A stretch of DNA of 64,000 nt. It comes from Porphyridium purpureum. Lineage: Eukaryota; Rhodophyta; Bangiophyceae; Porphyridiales; Porphyridiaceae. Location of the stretch: NCBI GenBank assembly GCA_008690995.1, contig VRMN01000001.1, positions 5,270,001 to 5,334,000 on the forward strand, written 5' to 3'. Shown here one piece after another: positions 19,929 to 27,390 of this stretch. The translations under genes and the position numbers were made by a program. Below the pieces are notes generated by a model. That model was not told the origin of the DNA. It was given only the letters and a program-made list of their open reading frames with translations, and searched no databases. Within the stretch, counting starts at the first letter, position 1. Each line of letters starts with the position of its first letter.

Positions 19929-19977
19929 CGGTTTATCCGTTTCTGTCAGCATGGAATTTGTAGAAACCAATAAACCG
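19929..19977. promoter_or_regulatory. Inverted repeat of a CGGTTTATCC-type element in a divergent promoter
   Basis: CGGTTTATCCGTTTCT (19,929-19,944) faces AGAAACCAATAAACCG (19,962-19,977). The arms match at 14 of 16 positions around a 17-base spacer. The repeat lies between the divergent MFS and DNAJC25-like genes. A related CGGTTTATCGGTTT occurs at 31,667-31,680 upstream of the BAP31-like gene. A regulatory role is inferred from position and recurrence. Confidence 0.4.
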
Positions 19978-20024
19978 TTTCAGTCATGAAGGTTTGTGGC
20001 TGGCGCGAACGCGTGGTGGGACAG

Positions 20025-20078
20025 AAGGCGACGGCGACGGCGACGTTGACCGCGACGTTGACGGCGACGGCACACACG
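20025..20078. repeat. Short imperfect GACGGC/GACGTT repeat
   Basis: Hexamer-like units GGCGAC and GACGTT recur about eight times between the divergent MFS and DNAJC25-like genes. The tract looks like a low-complexity leader or spacer sequence; nothing points to a protein. Confidence 0.5.
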
Positions 20079-20213
20079 ACGGCGTTGGACTTGGCAGGGT
20101 CCAAGACGTTCTCGCGGAGGAAATCTTTGCGACAACAGAGACGTCTTTGATATAAGTTCAGACGGATGAAGGAAGAGGGTAGATAGTAGGACGTGCTGGA
20201 TGAAAGGGTCAAA

Positions 20214-21116
20214 ATGGGGAAACGTGGAATGAGTACGAGCCGGGTGCTTGGGATAGCGAGTGTGCTGGTTGTGATTGGTTTGTGTGCGCAAGTGGCGAGC
20301 GCATATGAGATTTTCTGCGGGAAGAAGGCAAACTGTTATGAGCTGCTTGGCGTCGAGCGGGGCGCGGAGCTGCGTGATATCAAGCGCGCGTACCGCAAAT
20401 TGTCGCTGGAGTTGCACCCGGATAAGAATCCGCGAGAAGATGCCGCCGAGCGTTTTCGCGCCGTGGCGCGTGCGCACGAGGTGCTCAGTAGTGCCGAGTC
20501 ACGCGTCGAATATGACGACTTTTTGGACCATCCCGAAAAGTATTATTGGTACTTTTTGGAACACATGACCGCAGATTATGCGCCGCAGGTAAGCGTCCAT
20601 GCCGCACTTGGTGGCATATTTCTCATTCTTGGCTGCTTGCACTGGTTCAACCTCAAGGCCAATTATCGGCGGAAAGTGCTTCTTGTACGCCAGTCGGAGC
20701 AGTACAAAGAGCAAATCCAGCTGGCCATTGATTCCGGTGTAGCGACCTCTGTGAGCGAGGCAGAGAAGCTTGTGCAGGTGAAAGGCTTGCATGCTCCTAC
20801 GTGGAAGGACTCACTGCCCGTGCTGCTGCTCATGCTGCCCATCCATATACTGAAAAATGTGTGGTGGCTCGTGCACTGGCTCGTTGCCTATCGCATTCTG
20901 AAAGTGGATTACACCCAAGAAGACAAGGAGTACCTTGTCAAGCAACGCATGCGCGTAATGACGGACGGACAGTGGGACAACATTCCGCTCTCGCTTCGCC
21001 AAGAGCTGGTGGAGCGGCGCGTTTGGGAGGAAAAGGCATGGCAAGAGTACCTGCAAGAGATGCGGATCCAGCGGAATCGTAAGGGCAAGGATGCAGTACG
21101 CAAGCGATATGCGTGA
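20214..21116 (+). CDS. DNAJC25-like ER J-domain membrane protein
   Basis: The protein has 300 residues. An N-terminal hydrophobic signal (SRVLGIASVLVVIGLCAQVASA) precedes a J domain (about residues 45-110) with the HPD motif in LHPDKNP near residue 69. Hydrophobic segments follow around 135-150 (HAALGGIFLILGCLHWF) and 205-230 (LPVLLLMLPIHIL), then a highly charged tail ending in KGKDAVRKRYA. Signal, lumenal J domain, two membrane spans and a basic tail is the DNAJC25 layout, which implies an Hsp70/BiP partner in the ER lumen. The frame opens upstream with a GTG; the ATG at 20214 is the natural start. It converges on Tic22 with about 97 bases between the stops. Confidence 0.88.
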   Translation: MGKRGMSTSRVLGIASVLVVIGLCAQVASAYEIFCGKKANCYELLGVERGAELRDIKRAYRKLSLELHPDKNPREDAAERFRAVARAHEVLSSAESRVEYDDFLDHPEKYYWYFLEHMTADYAPQVSVHAALGGIFLILGCLHWFNLKANYRRKVLLVRQSEQYKEQIQLAIDSGVATSVSEAEKLVQVKGLHAPTWKDSLPVLLLMLPIHILKNVWWLVHWLVAYRILKVDYTQEDKEYLVKQRMRVMTDGQWDNIPLSLRQELVERRVWEEKAWQEYLQEMRIQRNRKGKDAVRKRYA

Positions 21117-21213
21117 GTCGCTGAGCGGATGCTCGTCACTTGAAGTGATTCACAGCAGCGACTGCTGGAACGTTTTACTTGTGCTTTGTTTAGTTCGAGT
21201 GGCTCACTATGTA

Positions 21214-22269
21214 CTACATCTCGCCCGCGTTTGGATTTGCGTGCATTCGAGCGGTGCGACTCGAACCCGTCTGAGACTTTTTCAGATAGTCAAGCGTTCT
21301 ACTTGATGGCACAAATCCGACCGTCACGAGCTGTGCGTCTTGCTCCTCTGCGTGCTCGCCCGTGTATTTTTCGAGCGCGCTCACAAGTACGAGAAGATCC
21401 TCAATGTCCACCTGGGGGCGAGACGGAACGCCCCCGTTCTCTCTGCGCATTTTGTTCCATGCTGCGTTTAAATCTTCCATTGTAAAGAAGAACGGCTTGA
21501 TCATTTCGCCGCCTTTTCGAATTGAGAGGCCCCGGGCCGAGAACACGGGCACGCCCTGAAAGCTCTTCTTGAGCGAGCGCAATTTCTTTAGTGGATCGTT
21601 TGCGGCCTTCATCGCTTCCGAATCTGGATAGAAGCGGAACACCATGGAGAGCTCTTTTCCATTTGGCCCGCGAATGCCCGACGACTGCGGCTCACTGCGC
21701 ACCATGTCAAACGCCTTGTCGAGCGACATTGAGAAAATCTTCGCGTCCGCCGTGCTTGGGTTCTTGTGCATTTCCATTTGCATCTTGTATGCGTCATCGA
21801 TTGAGAAGAAAATGAGCCCAACCTGGTTCTCTCCGTCCGAGTTGGCCAGGTACGGCTGTCCCGCGGCGTTGGTGACGGCAAACACCGCGATTTGTGAAAG
21901 CTTTTCCTTGACCGACATCTTGGAGTAGCGGATCACGGCGTTCGCAGCAGGAACCAACGGCGCTGTGACCATCTTGCTCAGGTCCACCTTTCGGTCCAGC
22001 CTGTGCCCAAGAACAAGCCCTACGAGCGCGCCGAGCACGCCGGCCATCGCCTTTCCACCACCCACGGCATTCTGCGCGTCGCCCAACGTGCGCCCCCCAC
22101 TGCCGCGCTTCAGTCCCTCCCGCGCGCCCTCGCCCTTCTCAGCTCCCATCCTCATCCGAGCCCTTCTTGGCACGACCACGTGCCGAGCATGTCCAAGCAT
22201 CACATCGCTCACGTCACCACCCACGGCCACTCGCCGCACTTGCACCGGACTGTACACATGGAACGCCAT
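21214..22269 (-). CDS. TIC22: Tic22-like plastid protein import factor
   Basis: The protein has 351 residues. The first 90 or so residues are basic, Arg/Gly/Ala-rich and poor in acidic residues, as expected of a plastid targeting sequence. The mature part carries the Tic22 pattern: KLSQIAVFAVTNAAGQPYL, then GLIFFSIDDAYKMQMEMHK, later SMVFRFYPDS, GVPVFSARGL and KPFFFTMEDLNAAWNKM. Tic22 is a soluble intermembrane-space chaperone that helps preproteins pass from TOC to TIC. This gene is one of the best markers of a plastid-bearing host. The C-terminus (about 320-351) is variable. A GTGTACAGT string lies inside codons 5-7, so a start farther in, for example at MLGHARHVVV or MRMGAEKGEG, is possible. 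Confidence 0.88.
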   Translation of the reverse strand: MAFHVYSPVQVRRVAVGGDVSDVMLGHARHVVVPRRARMRMGAEKGEGAREGLKRGSGGRTLGDAQNAVGGGKAMAGVLGALVGLVLGHRLDRKVDLSKMVTAPLVPAANAVIRYSKMSVKEKLSQIAVFAVTNAAGQPYLANSDGENQVGLIFFSIDDAYKMQMEMHKNPSTADAKIFSMSLDKAFDMVRSEPQSSGIRGPNGKELSMVFRFYPDSEAMKAANDPLKKLRSLKKSFQGVPVFSARGLSIRKGGEMIKPFFFTMEDLNAAWNKMRRENGGVPSRPQVDIEDLLVLVSALEKYTGEHAEEQDAQLVTVGFVPSSRTLDYLKKSQTGSSRTARMHANPNAGEM

Positions 22270-22754
22270 TTCCCTCTATCCCGCGCAACGCAAATTTCCC
22301 GCCAGATTAATCGCACCAACCGCTAACCACCCGCACCCACACCCACCCACACACTCTCTCTCTCTCTCTCCAGATCCACTCCGAGTCCCGACGCAGCGCA
22401 ACCACCACCGCCACCTTCCCCATCTCCCTCCTCGACGGCGCCGTCCTTCTTCAATTTGGTTGTTCTTCGTGGCGCCTGCAGCGCGTGCCGCGTTCAGATC
22501 AAAACGCATCATCGCGCTGTACACTACCCGCGAACAACACCTTGTGATTGTTTGGTGGTATTTTAATAGGGTACAGCTATTAGGTTTATGGCAACACACA
22601 CACAAAGTTATTTTTATTTATTTATTTCTTTTTTTTTTAAATTTTTTTTGGTGATTTGGTTCGTGGGTTGTCAAGGTGGTCGAGAGGGGGAAGGAAGAAG
22701 GTTGAGAGGGAAGGAGAGAGGGAGGGAGAGGGAGGAAGCGATGGTGTGTGATTC
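22270..22754. promoter_or_regulatory. Divergent promoter region between Tic22 and the 58-residue/mL54 pair
   Basis: On the Tic22 side a CT run (22,356-22,370, a GA tract on the minus strand) matches the purine-rich leaders seen elsewhere. CTGTACAC (22,517-22,524) and GGTACAGC (22,570-22,577) are GTAC motifs. An A/T-rich stretch spans 22,600-22,655. A long purine-rich tract (22,677-22,740) then leads directly into the 58-residue reading frame on the plus strand. No protein gene is seen here. Confidence 0.45.
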
Positions 22755-22931
22755 ATGGGTGTATTGATGGTGGTGGGTCTGGTGATTCTTGTCGTGCTGC
22801 TGGAACTGGTAGGCCGCGTCGTGCGGGCGTTTGTGTACGCGCGACGACGACGCGCGGTGAGCGCGTCCCTGCCGTTCGCTGCGATAGAGGACGACGCGCT
22901 TCTTGCGCCCACCGCCGTGCCGATCTACTGA
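22755..22931 (+). CDS. 58-residue single-pass membrane protein, unknown
   Basis: ATG at 22,755 opens a 58-codon frame ending in TGA at 22,929-22,931. Residues 1-19 form a strongly hydrophobic helix (MGVLMVVGLVILVVLLELV). A basic patch (VYARRRRA) and a hydrophilic acidic tail (AAIEDDALLAPTAVPIY) follow. Hydrophobic start, positive stop-transfer and polar tail are just what a small membrane protein needs and are unlikely by chance. The frame begins immediately behind a purine-rich leader and ends 84 bases before the mL54 ATG. There is no room for, or sign of, a separate promoter, so the two may share a transcript. It was not recognised as any family. It could instead be an upstream reading frame controlling mL54. 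Confidence 0.5.
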   Translation: MGVLMVVGLVILVVLLELVGRVVRAFVYARRRRAVSASLPFAAIEDDALLAPTAVPIY

Positions 22932-23015
22932 ATCGGAAAACAAAGCAGAAAGCGTTCTGAGGACGGCTTGTGATCTGTTTGCGCGAGGGCGAGAATCGTC
23001 GGCCAGAAGGGGTGA

Positions 23016-23564
23016 ATGGGTGGGGCGTCCGCGTCTGCCGCAGTGGCGGCTGGATACGCAAGACTGGCGAGAAGAGGAGCAAGTGCGTTTGGTGCTCGAG
23101 CTAGCTATCCAAGTTGGGTCAACTCTCGTGCGGACAATGTCTATCGCTTTTCGCTGATCCGCCCGATGGACACCTCTGTTCGGACATTCGCCGCGAAGAC
23201 CAAGGCGGAGAAGACGGCGGACAAAAAGGCGAAAGGGTCTGGCGGGGGCCGCGGCGGACCGTCGGACAATTTTGAGAAAGGTTGGGCAGCGCTGCACGTG
23301 TTCAAGGACGGCGTAGTGCCAGCGGACAAGCTTCCCGCGGAGAAACCGGACAGCGAGTACCCAGACTGGCTGTGGGAACTTGAAACGCCCAACCCGTCTA
23401 CCGCAGACATGGAGTTGTTCGCGCGCACATTGTATGCCGAGGGCGGCCCCAAGGCCATTGTCGAACGCATGGACCCGGCCATGTGGCGGTTGCTGTGCAA
23501 GCGGAAACGAAAGGAAGCAATCAAGAGATACAATCAGAAACAAGTTGACCGCTTCAAAAGTTAA
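23016..23564 (+). CDS. MRPL54: Mitochondrial large-subunit ribosomal protein mL54
   Basis: The protein has 182 residues. The first 60 are Ala/Arg/Ser-rich with no acidic residue until late, a typical mitochondrial presequence. A Lys/Gly-rich linker follows, then the family core: LPAEKPDSEYPDWLWELE near residues 105-125, the PDWLW motif being diagnostic of mL54. A basic C-terminus (CKRKRKEAIKRYNQKQVDRFKS) fits rRNA binding. The ATG at 23,016 is the first in frame and gives the full presequence. It lies 84 bases behind the 58-residue reading frame. No GTAC or TATA element lies in the gap. Confidence 0.9.
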   Translation: MGGASASAAVAAGYARLARRGASAFGARASYPSWVNSRADNVYRFSLIRPMDTSVRTFAAKTKAEKTADKKAKGSGGGRGGPSDNFEKGWAALHVFKDGVVPADKLPAEKPDSEYPDWLWELETPNPSTADMELFARTLYAEGGPKAIVERMDPAMWRLLCKRKRKEAIKRYNQKQVDRFKS

Positions 23565-23687
23565 ATTAAAACCTCCCTGGACGGCCATCTTATCCGCGTC
23601 ACATCAAGTTCGCCGAGGAGGCCCGAACTGCCGTGTTGCATCCTTGCGAACCTGACTTTTTCTTTTGTAACTTTGGTCTGCTGTCCC

Positions 23688-26600
23688 ATGACGAGTCACA
23701 GTTCGCAAGCAAGCACGAAGGCGCGATGCATGAGTCAGGGGCACGAAATGGACGGTGAAAACGCGAGCGCGGCAGCTGCGGTGCGGCGGTGGACGCATGG
23801 CGACAGCGGTAGCGCGCCAGTGGGCGACCGTGAGTCGCGGGAACTGGAGACCCTATTAGACGCCGATGAGGTGGATGCGGACGAGGACGAGGATGACGAT
23901 GTCTTCGCAGCGCTTCGGCATGCACCTTCGTTACCACGCCCTGCAAGTGCTCATGAGAATGATTGGGGAACCCGCTCAGATCTCGATTTCATCGGTATCC
24001 TGTCGCGTCGGAACCGCATTTCGGCTGGTCAGCACAGCCTCCAAGGTGAAAGCGACGGCTTGCGACAACTCGGACGTGCACATAGCGCAAATTATTCGAA
24101 TAGTGCAGCGCGCCAGGAAAGAAATAGACCAATCGTTCAGCTTTCCGAGCAAGCACCGTTGATCGGCAGTGCGACTCAAGCCATACCCATGTCGGAAGAC
24201 GGCGATTCTGTCGTGAGCGCGACAGTTGTTCGAACGCCAAAGGCCAGATTTGAGATTATGAAGGCTTGGGAGCTGGACACGCTGCTTCTCGTATTTTATG
24301 GCTCGGTCATCGCGGCATTCTTGTACACAATCGGCTTCTGCATCATCACGAGAACCGAATGGCAAGCGCTTCAGGCCTTTCGCGCATTCGTCGGCCACGA
24401 GCCGCAGTTCTGCACACTTATGCATATCTGCTCGGTACTCTTGGCATTGTATTACCTGATCACCCTGCGCACTCATTGGCCTCACTCGGTCATTGATGAG
24501 CAGTTCTGGGTGGCGTTCTTGGTCTGTGCCGGGTTTGTAGGCAACAACCCTTTCATTTGGCATGAAGATGCGGCAAAATTCAGCGCCAGACTGGTGGCAG
24601 CACAGAGCATACCGTACTGGCTCTTTGTGGTCAATGATACTGTATACACTGCGGCGGCATACTTTTATTTGGTTGCTTGTGCGCATTCGTACCGTCTGCT
24701 CGGTGAAACGTACATCCACACCTGGTGGTTCTACGCGCCCAAGTTGATCATTTTGGGCACGTACATTTTTGTGAAGCTATTTGCGTCTGGCCTGACGGGC
24801 GTGATTCCCGGCGACGCACCACTGAGTCGCTTGATTAGTTTTGTCATTCTTGCACAGAGCGGGCGCATCGACTCGCCGGTTTTCCTTGCTGTTCTGATCA
24901 TTTTGCTCATGGACACCCTGATACTCGCGTGGATTGCGCGCGAAGTCATTGAGACGCGGCGTGTACTTGCAAACGTCGGCTACGTCGAGAATCGCACAAA
25001 GCAGCTCGGCTTCCGGATCTACATGTACAAGAATCTCGTTTTTGCGGCGGTGGTATACATTTTGTCTGCGCTGCTCACCATCGGCCTGCCGAGAGAATAT
25101 TTTTATGTTATGTACGACCAGAACCACACAGTGCAGTTGTCACCGATCGTAGGTAATTTTGGGCTTGGCCTTGTGTACTTCACTTGGGTGGCTATCACCA
25201 CATTTATGTACCTCCCGGTGAGTTTGTCTGCCACAGAGGCGGTAAGCTCAGCAATTCGTCACATAGCGAGCTGCCGATTGTATGAAAGGCACGTGCAAGA
25301 TGATACAGAGCAGCCGCGCTCGTCTAGGCTGTGTTTATCGTCAGACGTGTTTGTACTGGAGACGGCGATTCAGATGTTCAATCTGAGTTGGTTGGCGTAC
25401 CTGCCCGGGAATCGCATGCAGTTCGCCAAGGAACAGGACGAAGAAGTTGCGCCGCTCCAATCCCCCGGACGTCGAACTTCCAGTCGGCGCTCGGTCGCCA
25501 AAGAAAGCGGCACCACTTCGAGGAGACGGTCGTCACAAATCTTGACCACGACTGCTTCTGGCTTTGCTCAGCATCATGTCGAAGAGAGCGCACTTCCGGA
25601 GGATGTTCTTTTGGACCGCAAAATTCCGCGTCTTTTCCGAGAGGTATTCCCGGGTCAACGCGAAGGGTATCATTTCGTGCGGCATCTCGTACATTCGCCT
25701 ACAGACTGCCACGTTGTCGTCGTCGAGCAATACGACCGCGTCGTCGTCGCATTCAGCGGCAGTCGAGGCGTGCGAAACTGGATTCACAACCTGGCCTTTT
25801 ACCGCGTGGAATGGAATAGAGAATTCGTGCATTTTCCGAGCTGCTCCAAGTGCGCGAACATTGACCCAGACAATCTGGATCCTTTGCTGAACATCACTGA
25901 TTCGTGCTCGTGCAAGGCGCAGCAGCAACGTGATACGTCACCGCTTCCGCACAACGTGTTGCGTGTGCTGACGCATGAGCTGAGCACCTTTGGAAAGATG
26001 AAGGTTCACGCCGGGTTCGCGCGTATGTACGCGGCGATTCGGAGCGAGCTTTTGTACCTTTTGAAGGATCTGTACAGCAGCCACTCGCGCTACAGCTATT
26101 TTTACAGGGCGCCAGATGCATCTGGTTATGCAAACCGCATGCGTGCCGCGCGGCGACCGCTGCTTCTGACAGGACACTCTCTCGGTGGCGCGCTTGCCAC
26201 GCTGTGTGGCTTTGATGTTGCAACGCATCTGACATCGATTGGGATCCCGGCGGCGTCGGACATTGCGGTGACGACGTTCGGGTGCCCCAAAGTGGGCAAC
26301 CCAGCATTTTGCAACGCCTACAACTCTGTGATCAAGTCGCACTGGCGCGTGATCGTGGCGTCTGATTTTTTCGCCAAGCTGCCGCGCTACAACAACTACA
26401 AGCACGTCGGGTCTGAAGTGATGCTGGACTTCCACGGCCGCCTACTGATCGACCCGAGTCTCGTGGAGCAAATGTGGATGCACATTCTGCCGCTGTCGAC
26501 CGCTCTGCACTCTCGCGCGTGCTACCTGCTGGCGTTCCAAGCGCTGTGCATGTCGCCCGAGTTCCTGCGTCCGTTCGACCAGGACGTGGACGGCGTTCCA

Positions 26601-26801
26601 GACGCAAGCGCGGACGCGAACGCGGTTCTTCGCAGTCCACCGAGCGCTGCCGCGCTCGACATGAAGCACGCCGACGCAGAGCCGCGCACGCAGGAGCCTC
26701 CGAAGCCGAAACGCCTGCTCGATCTGCTGTGGCCATGGCCCGTGGCGCAAAAATTCCAGCGACGCGTGATCCGCACGTTCCACCACCAGCAACAACCGTG
26801 A
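23688..26801 (+). CDS. Fusion of a Wntless-like seven-helix domain with a class 3 lipase
   Basis: The protein has 1037 residues. Residues 1-185 are polar and acidic, probably disordered (DADEVDADEDEDDD). Residues about 190-515 hold about eight hydrophobic segments. Features such as FWVAFLVCAGFVGNNPF and FYAPKLIILGTYIFVKLF resemble the Wntless/TMEM181-type membrane domain; that call is tentative. A Ser/Arg-rich linker (about 575-630) precedes an alpha/beta-hydrolase of the class 3 lipase family, with the nucleophile elbow GHSLGGA near residue 827, FGCPKVGNPAF and a later conserved His region (KHVGSEVML). An insertion with several Cys residues (CSKCANIDP, DSCSCKAQ) sits inside the lipase part. 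It is probably a membrane-bound acylglycerol or phospholipid hydrolase. The frame runs to a TTG upstream; the first ATG is at 23,688. No intron is seen. Confidence 0.85.
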   Translation: MTSHSSQASTKARCMSQGHEMDGENASAAAAVRRWTHGDSGSAPVGDRESRELETLLDADEVDADEDEDDDVFAALRHAPSLPRPASAHENDWGTRSDLDFIGILSRRNRISAGQHSLQGESDGLRQLGRAHSANYSNSAARQERNRPIVQLSEQAPLIGSATQAIPMSEDGDSVVSATVVRTPKARFEIMKAWELDTLLLVFYGSVIAAFLYTIGFCIITRTEWQALQAFRAFVGHEPQFCTLMHICSVLLALYYLITLRTHWPHSVIDEQFWVAFLVCAGFVGNNPFIWHEDAAKFSARLVAAQSIPYWLFVVNDTVYTAAAYFYLVACAHSYRLLGETYIHTWWFYAPKLIILGTYIFVKLFASGLTGVIPGDAPLSRLISFVILAQSGRIDSPVFLAVLIILLMDTLILAWIAREVIETRRVLANVGYVENRTKQLGFRIYMYKNLVFAAVVYILSALLTIGLPREYFYVMYDQNHTVQLSPIVGNFGLGLVYFTWVAITTFMYLPVSLSATEAVSSAIRHIASCRLYERHVQDDTEQPRSSRLCLSSDVFVLETAIQMFNLSWLAYLPGNRMQFAKEQDEEVAPLQSPGRRTSSRRSVAKESGTTSRRRSSQILTTTASGFAQHHVEESALPEDVLLDRKIPRLFREVFPGQREGYHFVRHLVHSPTDCHVVVVEQYDRVVVAFSGSRGVRNWIHNLAFYRVEWNREFVHFPSCSKCANIDPDNLDPLLNITDSCSCKAQQQRDTSPLPHNVLRVLTHELSTFGKMKVHAGFARMYAAIRSELLYLLKDLYSSHSRYSYFYRAPDASGYANRMRAARRPLLLTGHSLGGALATLCGFDVATHLTSIGIPAASDIAVTTFGCPKVGNPAFCNAYNSVIKSHWRVIVASDFFAKLPRYNNYKHVGSEVMLDFHGRLLIDPSLVEQMWMHILPLSTALHSRACYLLAFQALCMSPEFLRPFDQDVDGVPDASADANAVLRSPPSAAALDMKHADAEPRTQEPPKPKRLLDLLWPWPVAQKFQRRVIRTFHHQQQP

Positions 26802-26823
26802 ACAGAACACCCACACACAGGAT

Positions 26824-26856
26824 GTACAGTTAACTGTACTTCGTTGGAGGTACAGT
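26824..26856 (+). promoter_or_regulatory. Perfect 16-base GTAC palindrome upstream of the armadillo-like gene
   Basis: GTACAGTTAACTGTAC at 26,824-26,839 is a perfect palindrome made of two inverted motif copies. A third copy, GGTACAGT, lies at 26,849-26,856. They sit about 550 bases before the next ATG (27,391) and just after the lipase stop. The rest of the spacer 26,857-27,390 shows no gene. Confidence 0.45.
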
Positions 26857-27390
26857 AAACGCGTAACGGCTCCTCCCGCGCACGATGTTTTCTCGCGCCG
26901 CTGCGTGTTGAGATTGTGGTCATCGAGGGGCCGTAAGAGCGCGCAAACACGTCAGAAGCGACTGCCTTGGCCGTGGAGCCGTCGACGCACAGAGCGTATA
27001 TTGTAGCCCGCTGTAGCCGCTCGGCCTACCACGACTGCCGCCGCCGTCGCGGCTGCTGCAGCTGCTACCGCTGGTCGCTCTGGTACGTGTTGTGCTGGTT
27101 TGGCGATTGGAGAACGCGTGCTGCTCAGCTGTACGTGAAGAGAGAGGAATACTCAGTTCCCAAGGTTTCGTACAGCGGCAGATTGAGTCGGGTTGTTTAT
27201 TTTCGCGCGCTTGTCTTCGACAGGGCCGAAACGCGTGCGAGGCCAAGCGTTTTGCTGCGCATCTGTTTCATTTGTCCCGTCGTATCTCTATTCTTCGTCT
27301 TGCGCGGCGCGGTGCGAAAGGTAAAAGCACTGTGAATGACCGGGGCGAGAAACGGTGCCGACACCTGTTGGTCGTGTATTTAGGTTCGTC

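Noticed and set aside
21249-21275. GGTTCGAGTCG on the minus strand resembling a tRNA B box
   Set aside because: It lies inside the Tic22 coding region and the flanking bases do not form a T-arm stem or any cloverleaf.
22671-23588. Minus-strand frame of 305 codons opposite mL54
   Set aside because: Antisense to mL54, low-complexity and without a domain.
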